DNA from: CAG-411 sp050875145
GTDB lineage: Bacteria; Bacillota; Clostridia; Lachnospirales; Lachnospiraceae
DNA length: 64,000 nt
NCBI GenBank assembly: GCA_050875145.1
Contig: JBNMLH010000004.1
Span: 62,001 to 126,000, forward strand
Reading direction: 5' to 3'
Shown: positions 50,250 through 59,896 of the stretch, in pieces
Numbering within the stretch: position 1 is the stretch's first letter
Layout: the number at the start of each line of letters is the position of its first letter
Translations under genes and position numbers: made by a program
Notes under the pieces: generated by a model
Told to the model about the DNA's origin: nothing
Databases searched by the model: none
The model's input: the letters and a program-made list of their open reading frames with translations, nothing else

Positions 50250-52436
50250 ATGAAAGAAAAGATATTTGGTATTTTACAGCGTGTGGGAAGAAGCTTCATG
50301 CTTCCTATTGCGATATTACCAGTGGCAGGATTGTTGCTTGGAATTGGTAGTTCTTTTACCAATGAAACGACCATTGCTACCTATGGATTGCAGAAAATTT
50401 TAGGGGAAGGAACGTTACTGCATGCTTTATTGATGATTATGAATCGGGTAGGAAGTGCAGTTTTTGATAATCTACCTTTAATTTTTGCTGTAGGTGTTGC
50501 CATCGGTATGGCAAAAAAGGAAAAAGAGGTGTCTGCCCTTTCCGCAGTGGTTGCCTATCTGGTTATGAATACGGCAATTAATGCCATGTTGCAGGTAAAT
50601 GGAGAAATCTTGCCAGATGGCAGCATTGCCAATGATGTTCTAGAGGGGACCATTGCATCGGCCTGTGGAATACAAACGTTACAGACTGGCGTATTTGGGG
50701 GGATTATTGTAGGACTTGGTGTGGCGGCATTGCATAACCGTTTTTACAAAATAGAATTACCCAATGCACTGTCCTTTTTTGGAGGAACCAGATTTGTTCC
50801 CATAATTTCTACAATCGTGTATATGGCTGTGGGTGTTCTTATGTATTTTGTATGGCCAGTGGTTCAAAATGGTATTTATGCACTGGGCAGTCTGGTAACA
50901 GGAAGTGGCTATATTGGAACTTTGATTTTTGGTTTGATTAAGAGGGCATTGATACCGTTTGGCTTGCATCATGTATTTTATATGCCATTTTGGCAGACTG
51001 CGGTGGGTGGTACTATGGAGATTGCAGGAAAAACCATTCAGGGAGGACAAAATATTTTCTTTGCACAGTTGGCAGATTCTTCTCATATTACTCATTTTAG
51101 TGCGGATGCTACCAGATATTTTTCAGGAGAGTTTATTTTTATGATTTTTGGTTTACCTGGGGCAGCATTGGCAATGTATCGTTGTGCAAGACCAGAAAAG
51201 AAAAAGGCGGCAGGAGGGTTGCTGTTATCTGCAGCACTTGCCTGTATGATGACGGGAATTACAGAGCCACTGGAGTTTTCCTTTCTTTTTGTAGCACCAG
51301 TGTTGTTTGCGGTACAAGTTGTACTTGCAGGTAGTGCGTATATGATTGCACATATGCTTAATATAGCAGTAGGGCTGACTTTTTCTGGCGGTTTAATTGA
51401 CTTGTTTCTTTTTGGTATTTTACAGGGAAATGAGAAGACAAGCTGGCTGTTGTTAATTCCAGTGGGGATTGTATATTTCTTTTTATATTATGGTGTATTT
51501 ACGTTTCTAATCAAAAAATTTGACTTTAAAACACCAGGTAGAGAAGAGGATACCGAGGAAACTAGATTATATGGAAAAGCAGATGTAAATGCAAAGAAAG
51601 AAGCACAATCGGAGACAGAAACAGAAGATGTGCTTAGTGAAAGAATCGTTGCAGGTCTAGGTGGGAAGAAAAATATCAGTGATGCAGATTGTTGTGCTAC
51701 TAGGCTTCGTTGTACTGTTATAGATTCGGGATTGGTAAGGGAAGATTTGCTTAAATCTACAGGAGCCTCAGGCGTTGTGAAAAAAGGAAATGGGATACAG
51801 ATTATTTATGGGCCGAGAGTTACTGTGATTAAGTCGAATTTGGAAGATTATTTGGAATATGCATCAGAAGAAAACGTAGTAGAAATTCCGTTAAAGAAAT
51901 CCCTACAGAAAGAGGAAGACGTGAAAGAAAATGAGACAGATTCTTTACTAGTGGAAAACACACCACAGTCCTCGGTTTTAATTTATAGTCCCGTAACAGG
52001 ACTGGCTGGAAAATTGGAGACGGTGCCAGATGAAGCATTTGCCGGAAAGATGATGGGAGATGGGGCAGCGGTAACACCGGAAGAATCAGTGATATATGCG
52101 CCAGCAGATGGAGTAGTTAGTTTTGTATTTGACACGAAACATGCCATTGGATTTTTGACAGATACAGGCATTAGCGTATTGTTACACATTGGAATTGATA
52201 CGGTTAAGTTAAATGGAGAAGGATTTGAAGTTTTGGTGGAAGGGGGACAAAAGGTGAAAAAAGGAGAGCTCATGTTAAAATTGGATATGGATTATATTAA
52301 GAGTCATGCACCATCTATCGTATCTCCTATTCTTTGTACAGAATTAGAAGAGAATCAGAAAATTCGATTGCTGAAAGAGGGAAAAATACAGGCGGGGGAA
52401 CCACTGTTTGCAGTGGATTTCTATAAGGCAGAGTGA
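50250..52436 (+). CDS. PTS glucose/N-acetylglucosamine-type transporter, EIICBA fusion
   Basis: The 728-residue protein imports and phosphorylates a hexose. The EIIC membrane domain (about 1-420) starts with VGRSFMLPIAILPVAGLLLG. The EIIB domain (about 465-545) carries the phospho-Cys region DADCCATRLRC. The EIIA domain (about 580-728) has the His in GISVLLHIGIDTVKLNG and the usual PVTG start. All three domains are complete. ATG 50250 follows GGAGG by about 6 bases; an in-frame start at 50199 has no site. The exact sugar cannot be fixed; glucose, GlcNAc or maltose-type substrates all occur in the family. Confidence 0.9.
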   Translation: MKEKIFGILQRVGRSFMLPIAILPVAGLLLGIGSSFTNETTIATYGLQKILGEGTLLHALLMIMNRVGSAVFDNLPLIFAVGVAIGMAKKEKEVSALSAVVAYLVMNTAINAMLQVNGEILPDGSIANDVLEGTIASACGIQTLQTGVFGGIIVGLGVAALHNRFYKIELPNALSFFGGTRFVPIISTIVYMAVGVLMYFVWPVVQNGIYALGSLVTGSGYIGTLIFGLIKRALIPFGLHHVFYMPFWQTAVGGTMEIAGKTIQGGQNIFFAQLADSSHITHFSADATRYFSGEFIFMIFGLPGAALAMYRCARPEKKKAAGGLLLSAALACMMTGITEPLEFSFLFVAPVLFAVQVVLAGSAYMIAHMLNIAVGLTFSGGLIDLFLFGILQGNEKTSWLLLIPVGIVYFFLYYGVFTFLIKKFDFKTPGREEDTEETRLYGKADVNAKKEAQSETETEDVLSERIVAGLGGKKNISDADCCATRLRCTVIDSGLVREDLLKSTGASGVVKKGNGIQIIYGPRVTVIKSNLEDYLEYASEENVVEIPLKKSLQKEEDVKENETDSLLVENTPQSSVLIYSPVTGLAGKLETVPDEAFAGKMMGDGAAVTPEESVIYAPADGVVSFVFDTKHAIGFLTDTGISVLLHIGIDTVKLNGEGFEVLVEGGQKVKKGELMLKLDMDYIKSHAPSIVSPILCTELEENQKIRLLKEGKIQAGEPLFAVDFYKAE

Positions 52437-52464
52437 ATCAAATAAGGATACTTTGATAGTATCC

Positions 52465-53109
52465 TTAAATTCCAGCCAAAGTCAGTAGCTTTTCTTTTGT
52501 CATGTGATTAAAAATGGCAATGACACGACCAACACCAAGCATAGAGAGTAGCGTTCCTAATCCAACACCAAGGATTGCATTTCCGAATAGCAAGCCGATT
52601 GCCAGAGAACAGATGACGCAGCCGAGGTCAAAACAGTTTTTGCATAGACCAAGCTCTTTCTTTGAGCGAATGGAAATGCTATTTACAATGCCATCACCGG
52701 GATTTGGTATTAGCATCATATCGACGGTCATGGCGGCACCTATGCCTGTGAGTAGGATACCCAAAGCCAGTACGACAAGATCAGTTGGTAAAAAGCCACT
52801 TTTATATACAATGATAGTTTGAAACAGTGCCATAAATCGGGTAAATACAATGCTGACAACTACCTGCAAAATATCAAGCAGGTTGTATTGTTTACCTTTG
52901 ATTATAAATTGAGCAACTACAAAGGCACAATAGATAAGCAGAGTTAGATTGGCAAAGCTAAGACCAGTGCCACGGCTAATTGCATAAGGTATGGATACAA
53001 TTGCGGATGCACCTAATCCAGCTTGTGTGTTAAGGGTAATACCCAAAGCCAGTAGAAACATGCCTGCTAAATAAATGATGACACGCCATGTTACATTTGT
53101 TTTTTGCAT
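52465..53109 (-). CDS. YczE/YitT-family membrane protein (DUF6198-like)
   Basis: The 214-residue protein has five or six membrane helices and the pattern LALGITLNTQAGLGASAIVS and MLIPNPGDGIVNSIS, matching the N-terminal half of the fusion protein at 48635. The function of the family is not established. ATG 53109 is chosen since AGGAG lies about 9 bases upstream on the minus strand and directly abuts ATG 53118. It converges with the PTS gene. Confidence 0.82.
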   Translation of the reverse strand: MQKTNVTWRVIIYLAGMFLLALGITLNTQAGLGASAIVSIPYAISRGTGLSFANLTLLIYCAFVVAQFIIKGKQYNLLDILQVVVSIVFTRFMALFQTIIVYKSGFLPTDLVVLALGILLTGIGAAMTVDMMLIPNPGDGIVNSISIRSKKELGLCKNCFDLGCVICSLAIGLLFGNAILGVGLGTLLSMLGVGRVIAIFNHMTKEKLLTLAGI

Positions 53110-53171
53110 AAAAAACATCTCCTATATTTTTATTCAATAAGATTAAGATGTCAAAAGGCTTAAATGGCGAT

Positions 53172-53200
53172 TTGATACTGCAATCCTAATAAAATATAGC
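53172..53200 (+). promoter_or_regulatory. Promoter of the T-box/trpB2 unit
   Basis: TTGATA (53172-53177) and TATAGC (53195-53200) are 17 bp apart. A start near 53207 would give a leader of about 270 bases. Confidence 0.55.
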
Positions 53201-53206
53201 ACAAGA

Positions 53207-53417
53207 TGTGGTAGATGTAAATATAGGCACTATGGACATATCGTTGTAAAAGCGATGGAAACGACATAAAAATAATTTGACTATCTATCTTTTCTATGCT
53301 AAAGTAATTTTGTGAATCATTGTAAAAGAGTGAGTAATAGAATAAAGGTGTCATTATTTTGGATGGTACCGCAGGAGAGAAAAGCCCTTGTCCCAAGGTC
53401 TGGGATAAGGGCTTTTT
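53207..53417 (+). promoter_or_regulatory. T-box leader, probably tRNA-Trp responsive
   Basis: The T-box sequence GGATGGTACCGCAGG (53361-53375) is followed by a strong terminator: AAAGCCCTTGTCCC (53381-53394) pairs with GGGATAAGGGCTTT (53402-53415), then TTT. A T-box lets uncharged tRNA block this terminator. The downstream gene is a tryptophan synthase beta chain, so tRNA-Trp is expected. TGG triplets occur in the leader, but I could not fold the specifier loop with confidence. Confidence 0.82.
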
Positions 53418-53475
53418 CCTCTATGGATAAAGATAATGAGCTAATATTGTTGCAAGGAGAAAGGAGTATACAAAA

Positions 53476-54852
53476 ATGAAAGAGAAAAAAATCCCTTACA
53501 AAATTTATTTAGAGGAAGATGAGATGCCAAAGCAGTGGTACAATGTCCGCGCAGATATGAAGAAGAAACCGGCACCACTGTTAAATCCGGAAACATTAGA
53601 GCCTATGACCTTAAAGGAATTATCAAATGTATTTTGCGAAGAGCTGGCAAAGCAAGAGTTAGATGATACAACACCATATATTGACATTCCAGAGGAAATT
53701 AGAGAATTTTATAAAATGTATCGTCCAGCACCATTGGTTAGAGCGTATTGTTTAGAGAAAAAGTTGGGAACCCCTGCTAAAATTTATTACAAATTTGAAG
53801 GAAACAATACCAGTGGAAGTCACAAGTTAAACTCCGCAATTGCACAGGCTTATTATGCAAAGAAGCAGGGACTAAAAGGTGTTACTACAGAGACTGGAGC
53901 TGGACAGTGGGGAACTGCACTTTCTATGGCATGTTCTTACTTTGACTTGGATTGTAATGTTTACATGGTAAAATGTTCTTATGAGCAAAAACCATTCAGA
54001 AGAGAGGTTATGCGTACCTATGGTGCTAAAGTTACACCATCTCCTTCCGAAACAACGAATGTAGGTCGAAAGATTTTGAAAGAGCATCCGGGTACTTCAG
54101 GAAGTCTTGGATGTGCTATTTCAGAAGCGGTGGAAGTTGCTGTTTCAACAGAGGGATATAGATATGTATTGGGAAGTGTATTATCTCAGGTATTATTGCA
54201 TCAGACGGTAATCGGTCTGGAAACAAAGATTGCACTGGATAAATATGGAATTACACCGGATATTATCATTGGATGTGCGGGAGGTGGTTCAAACATAGGA
54301 GGATTGATTTCTCCATTTGCAGGCGAAATGTTAAGAGGGGAAAAAGATTATAAGCTTATTGCGGTAGAACCCGCTTCTTGCCCAAGTCTGACAAGAGGTG
54401 TCTATGCGTATGACTTCTGTGATACTGGTATGGTTTGCCCATTATCCAAGATGTATACGTTAGGATGTGATTTCATTCCTTCTGCAAATCATGCAGGCGG
54501 ACTTCGTTATCATGGTATGAGTTCTGTAGTATCGGAATTATACGATCAGGGATTGATTGAGGCAAGAAGTGTAGAGCAGACAGAAGTGTTTGCAGCAGCA
54601 GAAGAATTTGCAAGAGTTGAAGGTATTCTTCCAGCACCGGAAAGCTCACACGCAATTAAAGTGGCATTGGATGAAGCAAAGAAATGTATTGAGACAGGAG
54701 AAGAAAAAACAATCGTATTTGGTTTAACAGGAACTGGATATTTTGATATGTTTGCATACGAGAAATTCCATGATGGTAAGATGGAAGATTATATTCCATC
54801 GGATGAGGAATTAGCAAAATATAGAGAAAAGTTACCAAAGGTTGACAAATAA
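53476..54852 (+). CDS. trpB2: Tryptophan synthase beta chain, TrpB2 type
   Basis: The 458-residue PLP enzyme belongs to the longer TrpB2 branch, which lacks dependence on a TrpA partner gene nearby. The PLP lysine is in NTSGSHKLNSA, the glycine-rich phosphate site in GCAGGGSNIGG, and ETGAGQWG is conserved. It makes tryptophan from indole and serine. No trpA or other trp genes adjoin it, so salvage of external indole is a likely job. A T-box leader controls it. AAGGAG precedes ATG 53476. Confidence 0.93.
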   Translation: MKEKKIPYKIYLEEDEMPKQWYNVRADMKKKPAPLLNPETLEPMTLKELSNVFCEELAKQELDDTTPYIDIPEEIREFYKMYRPAPLVRAYCLEKKLGTPAKIYYKFEGNNTSGSHKLNSAIAQAYYAKKQGLKGVTTETGAGQWGTALSMACSYFDLDCNVYMVKCSYEQKPFRREVMRTYGAKVTPSPSETTNVGRKILKEHPGTSGSLGCAISEAVEVAVSTEGYRYVLGSVLSQVLLHQTVIGLETKIALDKYGITPDIIIGCAGGGSNIGGLISPFAGEMLRGEKDYKLIAVEPASCPSLTRGVYAYDFCDTGMVCPLSKMYTLGCDFIPSANHAGGLRYHGMSSVVSELYDQGLIEARSVEQTEVFAAAEEFARVEGILPAPESSHAIKVALDEAKKCIETGEEKTIVFGLTGTGYFDMFAYEKFHDGKMEDYIPSDEELAKYREKLPKVDK

Positions 54853-55012
54853 TTTTCTTATATTAGATAGAAAAATTTATATGAGGAAAGAACAAGTCTG
54901 TTAGCGAGAGTATTTGTTAATAGGCTTGTTTTTCTGTATAATGGACATGCTTGTATTTTTTTAAAAGGACAACAATGCAGCACAATATTTGGATATTAAA
55001 TTGGAGGAAAAA

Positions 55013-55519
55013 ATGAAAAGTAATCTTACTACATTATGTTATATAGAAAAAGACGGAAAATATTTGATGCTTCATCGCGTAAAAAAGAAAAAAGATATCA
55101 ACAAAGATAAATGGATTGGTGTAGGTGGACATTTTGAAGAAAATGAATCACCCGAAGAATGTTTATTGCGGGAAGTAAAGGAAGAAACAGGATTTACACT
55201 TACCCGTTGGAGACTAAGAGGAATTATTACATTTCTGTGCGATTGCTGGCAGACGGAATATATGTTTTTATATACAGCAGATGGTTTTACAGGTGAAATG
55301 ATAACCTGTGAGGAAGGAGACCTAGAATGGGTTGAAAAAGAGAAGGTATATGAGCTTCCTATTTGGGAAGGTGACAAAGTTTTTTTTCGATTATTAGAAG
55401 AACGGGATACGTTTTTCTCGTTAAAGTTGCGTTATGAACAGGATGAATTAGTAGAGTGTGTTTTAGATGGAGAGAAAGAACCTGTTAAATTCGTCGGAAA
55501 TAGCAGAAAAAACGGATAG
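55013..55519 (+). CDS. NUDIX hydrolase (8-oxo-dGTP diphosphatase-like)
   Basis: The 168-residue protein has a full Nudix box from GGHFEENESPEECLLREV through KEETGF, beginning about residue 38. This type hydrolyses nucleoside diphosphate derivatives such as oxidised dGTP. The substrate is inferred from general resemblance to MutT-like clostridial proteins. ATG 55013 follows GGAGG; the in-frame TTG at 54989 has no site. Confidence 0.88.
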   Translation: MKSNLTTLCYIEKDGKYLMLHRVKKKKDINKDKWIGVGGHFEENESPEECLLREVKEETGFTLTRWRLRGIITFLCDCWQTEYMFLYTADGFTGEMITCEEGDLEWVEKEKVYELPIWEGDKVFFRLLEERDTFFSLKLRYEQDELVECVLDGEKEPVKFVGNSRKNG

Positions 55520-55867
55520 AAAATAGGAGCAGTGAAATTTCACAGTTCTGGCATTTTTAAAAAGTTGCAAGTAAGGAATTGATAGCAGGCAGTGAATTGG
55601 GCAGGAGAAATTGTAAATATAGATAGAAAAGAGCAGATTGTAAATAGAATCATGGGATGTTATAATAAAATGCAATTCAAACATGCTATCTGAATTAGCA
55701 ATACAGAGGTATTAATCTCTTATGTTTCAAAGAGATGGAATAAGAAAAGGTAAGTACCGACGGTGTCAGAAGCACCTTACTTATGATATGTAAATTTGCA
55801 CAAATGAAATGTAGTTTATTGAGAGTTTCGCAATTACCTAATTATAGTTATTTACAGGGAGGAAAGA
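55520..55867. other. Intergenic gap with an imperfect hairpin
   Basis: The 348 bp gap holds no gene. At about 55748-55785 GTAAGT-GGTG and CACC-TTACTTA can pair as an imperfect hairpin. Its meaning is unknown; it may act in the leader of the downstream NSS transporter. Confidence 0.35.
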
Positions 55868-57271
55868 GTGTTGAAAGAACAGAGAAATTCATTTAAGGGA
55901 TCCATAGGATTTGTACTGGCAGCAGCAGGAAGTGCAGTCGGTCTGGGAAATATTTGGAGATTTCCTTATTTAGCGGCGAAAGATGGTGGTGGGGTATTTT
56001 TACTATTTTATCTTATATTAGCATTGACTTTTGGATTTACTTTGCTTACGGTGGAAATAGCCATTGGTAGAAAGACAAAACAAAGTCCCTTGACTGCATA
56101 TAGCAAAATAAAGAAGGGATGGAAGCCCTTGGGGATTATAGCTTGTTTGGTTCCGGTAATCATTTTACCATACTATATTACGATTGGTGGTTGGGTATTA
56201 AAATATTTTCTGGTATATCTGACAGGAAAAGGGGAGGCAGCGGCACAGGAAAACTATTTTTCTGACTTTATAGCACAGGATACAGAGCCTCTTGTATTGA
56301 TGATTATTTTCTTTGCTGCGATATTTATTATTGTACTACGTGGCGTAAATAAGGGAATTGAGGCATCTTCAAAAATTATCATGCCATTGTTGATTTTATT
56401 GGTAGTTGGAATTGCGATTTATTCCATTACAATTTCACATACAGATGCAAGCGGAGTGACAAGAACAGGATTGGATGGATTAAAGAAATATGTCATACCT
56501 GATTTCTCCGGCATGACGGTAAAATCCTTTTTTACAGTTGTGATTGATGCGACGGGACAGTTGTTTTTTAGTCTGAGTGTAGCCATGGGAATTATGATTA
56601 CCTATGGTTCGTATGTATCAGACGAAGCCAATTTGGGAAAATCTATTAACCAAATAGAAATTTTTGATACAGTGGTTGCATTCTTAGCAGGAGTAATGAT
56701 TATACCAGCTTTATATACTTTTATGGGACCAGAGGGAATGTCTGCATCTGGACCAAGTTTGATGTTTGTATCTTTGCCAAAAGTATTTGCCTCTATGGGA
56801 TTTATGGGAAATATAGTAGGTGGTATGTTCTTTGCCATGGTTTTATTTGCCGCATTAACCAGTGCAGTATCGGTGTTAGAGGCGGTAGTATCCAGCTTTA
56901 TGGATGAATTTAAGATTAGTAGAAAAAAAGCAGCTATATTGGAAGGTATCCTAGCATTGGTTGCAGGCGTGGTTGTTTGCCTAGGATATAATAAATTGTA
57001 CTTTGACATTGTGTTGCCAAACGGTTCCCATGCACAGATTTTGGATATTATGGACTATATCAGTAATTATGTATTCATGCCAATTGTAGCAATTGGAACC
57101 TGTATTTTAGTTGGTTGGGTAGTCGGACCAAAGCTTATTATTAGCGAAGTACAGAAAAATGGAGAAAAAATGGGAAGAAGTCGATTGTTTTACGTTATGA
57201 TAAAATATATTGCACCGATATTTTTAGCATTTTTATTTATAAAATCAGTGGGGATTTTCTCATTTTTGTAA
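55868..57271 (+). CDS. Sodium-dependent amino acid transporter (NSS/SNF family)
   Basis: The 467-residue symporter has about eleven or twelve membrane helices and the clear NSS signature GSAVGLGNIWRFPYLAAKDG in helix 1. Family members import amino acids with sodium; tryptophan or tyrosine are common substrates in Clostridia, but this is not shown here. The start is GTG 55868, or TTG 55871, behind GGGAGG. The neighbouring trpB2 makes an aromatic amino acid link conceivable only as an inference. Confidence 0.9.
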   Translation: MLKEQRNSFKGSIGFVLAAAGSAVGLGNIWRFPYLAAKDGGGVFLLFYLILALTFGFTLLTVEIAIGRKTKQSPLTAYSKIKKGWKPLGIIACLVPVIILPYYITIGGWVLKYFLVYLTGKGEAAAQENYFSDFIAQDTEPLVLMIIFFAAIFIIVLRGVNKGIEASSKIIMPLLILLVVGIAIYSITISHTDASGVTRTGLDGLKKYVIPDFSGMTVKSFFTVVIDATGQLFFSLSVAMGIMITYGSYVSDEANLGKSINQIEIFDTVVAFLAGVMIIPALYTFMGPEGMSASGPSLMFVSLPKVFASMGFMGNIVGGMFFAMVLFAALTSAVSVLEAVVSSFMDEFKISRKKAAILEGILALVAGVVVCLGYNKLYFDIVLPNGSHAQILDIMDYISNYVFMPIVAIGTCILVGWVVGPKLIISEVQKNGEKMGRSRLFYVMIKYIAPIFLAFLFIKSVGIFSFL

Positions 57272-57441
57272 AATGGAAAAGTGTGTTAAGGGTTAAGTTT
57301 ATATGGAAAGAACGTGTGATAGGATAGATACAAAAAAGTAACCCAGAGGAGTTTATTGCACTAATTTTTAGTGTGATAGGCTCTTTTGTTTATGTCTTTA
57401 GAAATTGCTTTTTAAAAGAAAAAAACTTGTTTTTTTATAAT

Positions 57442-57485
57442 GAGCTGTCACAATAAAAGTAATGCGTGTGACAGCTCTGTTTTTA
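57442..57485. terminator. Terminator between NSS and MATE genes
   Basis: GAGCTGTCACA (57442-57452) pairs perfectly with TGTGACAGCTC (57467-57477). TGTTTTTATG follows on the plus strand and an A/T-rich tract on the other, so it can serve both convergent genes. Confidence 0.82.
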
Positions 57486-58820
57486 TGTGAGATAGTTCTT
57501 CTCATCAGCCAATATAAAGTACTTCAAATGCATACGAAGAGACAAAAGAAGTGTAATAAGTTCTGCAACAGGTATGGCAATCCAGGCACCATTGATTCCT
57601 AAAAAGTTAGGTAAAATTAGAAGGGATAGTACCGTAAATACTAAGGTTCTACTGGAAGAAATAATAGCAGAAACTTTGCCGTTTGATAGGGCGGTAAAAA
57701 AGCCGGAACTGGTGATATTTAGTCCGCTGAATAAAAAGTTTATGGCAAACAGTTTAAATCCAAAATCTGCTAGGGCAAAGGTGTTGGCATCTTTCGTAAA
57801 AACGCTTACCAATGGTGTTGATAAAGCAATGGATATAACAGTAAGGACTAAAGAGGAGATTGCGACAAATAGGAAGGAAACTTTGTAGGTGTTTTTTAAT
57901 TCCGTTTTGTTGCAAGCACCATATTGGTATCCTACGATTGGGCTAATTCCAATGGAAAAACCAAGGTAAAATGCATTAAAAAGGAATTGACCATAAAGAA
58001 GTATGGTGATAGCAGCTACGCCATGTTCGCCAGCCAGTTTCATTAGTATAATATTGAATAAAAAGGTAACAATCGCATTGGAAAGTTGAGTTATCATTTC
58101 CGAGGAACCATTATAACAGGCTAGGGCAAGTTCTTTTACATGGAAAGAGAATTTTGTAAAATGCAAGCCTTCTCTTGAAAGGAAAAAGAAACATAGTCCA
58201 GCAATGGCAGGGATTGATTGCCCAATTCCAGTGGCGAGTGCGGCACCGCCAATTCCCAAATGGCAGATAACGATAAAAAAGTAGTCCAATACTGCATTTA
58301 AAACACCTGCTCCTACAGTAAGCAGTAATCCGAGGGATGGATAACCAGCAGTAACCAGATAGGATTGAAAAAGTGTTTGCAACATACACGCAGGAGCAAA
58401 AAGAATGGCTGTGGACAAATATTGTTTACAATTAGGTAAAAGCACATCGTTAGCGCCTAGAAAATAGGAAATTGGTGTCAGAAAAAATTGTGTTAAAATT
58501 AAGATAACGATACTAACGAATAAGCCGATGAATACAAACTGTGTCAGACACTCGTTCGCTTCTTTTTTTCGTTCTTGTCCAAGGTATTTACTGATAATAG
58601 CGTTTCCACCAGTAGCAAGCATCGTGGCAATCGCAATGACAATATTTATGATAGGGTATACAATATTTAAAGAAGAGAGTGCATTACTCCCGATAAAACG
58701 GGAAATAAAGATTCCATCTACGATTGTATAAAGTGACATGAAAATCATCATGGCAATAGATGGCGCAGCAAATTTTAAAAGGGTCCATGGTGTAAAAGTA
58801 CGACCAATTTTGTTATTCAT
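57483..58820 (-). CDS. MATE-family efflux transporter
   Basis: The 445-residue protein has twelve hydrophobic segments and the MATE pattern (FAAPSIAMMIFMSLYTIVDG at the start, NPGL-like positions replaced by TGYPSLGLLLTVGAGVLNAV in the middle). It likely extrudes drugs or metabolites in exchange for sodium or protons. The start ATG 58820 has GAAAGGA upstream on the minus strand. No regulator adjoins it. Confidence 0.9.
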   Translation of the reverse strand: MNNKIGRTFTPWTLLKFAAPSIAMMIFMSLYTIVDGIFISRFIGSNALSSLNIVYPIINIVIAIATMLATGGNAIISKYLGQERKKEANECLTQFVFIGLFVSIVILILTQFFLTPISYFLGANDVLLPNCKQYLSTAILFAPACMLQTLFQSYLVTAGYPSLGLLLTVGAGVLNAVLDYFFIVICHLGIGGAALATGIGQSIPAIAGLCFFFLSREGLHFTKFSFHVKELALACYNGSSEMITQLSNAIVTFLFNIILMKLAGEHGVAAITILLYGQFLFNAFYLGFSIGISPIVGYQYGACNKTELKNTYKVSFLFVAISSLVLTVISIALSTPLVSVFTKDANTFALADFGFKLFAINFLFSGLNITSSGFFTALSNGKVSAIISSSRTLVFTVLSLLILPNFLGINGAWIAIPVAELITLLLSLRMHLKYFILADEKNYLT

Positions 58821-59048
58821 AATAATAAAAATCCTTTCTTATAGAACTACAATTAAAAAGTGTGTGTAAACATCCGAATCTTTTGGAATAAATGTTAGAT
58901 AAAGTGTATGATATACTATAGGGTGAGTTATCGTCAAGGGGGTTCATACCGTTAAAAAATAAAAAGTTGAGAAAATCTATATTCTGGTGCTATAATAATA
59001 GGGACGTTGGCAGATGCTTTAAAGTTACAGTTTAGAGAGGGGGAAAGT

Positions 59049-59276
59049 ATGCCGAATTTATATAAAGTAGTGGATATAGAGGAACCAGATTTTGGTTGTG
59101 AAGGGTTGCCGGAACATATGGAGAGAATGGATAAGGTAACGATAAAAAATACAGAGAATGAAGTACAAACTTTGAAAATTGCAGATAAGTATTTATATGA
59201 ACAAAATATTGACGTAGGCGATATGGTAAACTATATAAATGGAAGTATTCAAAAAGTATTGTCAACGGAATTATAA
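59049..59276 (+). CDS. Small conserved-looking protein of unknown function
   Basis: The 75-residue acidic protein starts MPNLYKVVDIEEPDFGCEGL and has a compact alpha/beta look. A GAGGGGG site precedes ATG 59049; the longer frame from 59007 uses a poor start. It lies 47 bp before the flavin reductase gene in the same direction and may be co-transcribed with it. I do not recognise it. Confidence 0.65.
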   Translation: MPNLYKVVDIEEPDFGCEGLPEHMERMDKVTIKNTENEVQTLKIADKYLYEQNIDVGDMVNYINGSIQKVLSTEL

Positions 59277-59323
59277 AGTGAATTTGTTATGTATACAAAG
59301 AGTCTTGAACAGGAGGAATTATT

Positions 59324-59887
59324 ATGAGAAAGAATTTTGGAGCAAAACCATACACATATCCACAGCCGGTATTTATTATCGCATCTTATGGAGAAGATGG
59401 AACACCAGATGCTATGAATGCGGCTTGGGGAGGCATCAGTGAAGGAAACGAAATCAGTATGTGCATCAGTGCTGGACATAAGACTACAAAAAATATCTTA
59501 GCAAAAAAAGCATTTACGATTAGCATGGCGGATGCAGAGCATGTGACAGCGTGTGATTATGTGGGAATTGCTTCTGGAAATAAAGTGGCAGATAAAATAA
59601 AAACAGCAGGATTTACTGTTATAAAATCAGAATTTGTGGATGCACCAATCATCAATGAATTAGCAGTGTGCGTAGAATGTAAATTAAAAAGTTATGATGA
59701 GAAAACCTGTCGTTTAGTAGGAGAAATTATAAATGTCAGCGTAGACGAAAAAGCATTAGATGCAAATGGGAATGTAGATATTGCAAAAGTTGCACCAATT
59801 TCATTTGATCCGTTCAATAATCAATATGTGAAAATGACAGAAGTAGTTGGAAATGCGTTTTCTGACGGAAAACAGCTTATGCAATAG
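59324..59887 (+). CDS. Flavin reductase-like domain protein (flavoredoxin type)
   Basis: The 187-residue protein is of the FMN-binding flavin reductase-like family: the sequence DGTPDAMNAAWGGISEGNEI, then HKTTKNILAKKAFTISMADA and the C-terminal DPFNNQYVKM fit. It probably binds FMN and serves electron transfer. AGGAGG lies 9 bases before ATG 59324. The DMT transporter gene starts 10 bp downstream, so the genes likely share a transcript. Confidence 0.9.
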   Translation: MRKNFGAKPYTYPQPVFIIASYGEDGTPDAMNAAWGGISEGNEISMCISAGHKTTKNILAKKAFTISMADAEHVTACDYVGIASGNKVADKIKTAGFTVIKSEFVDAPIINELAVCVECKLKSYDEKTCRLVGEIINVSVDEKALDANGNVDIAKVAPISFDPFNNQYVKMTEVVGNAFSDGKQLMQ

Positions 59888-59896
59888 GAAGAAGAA

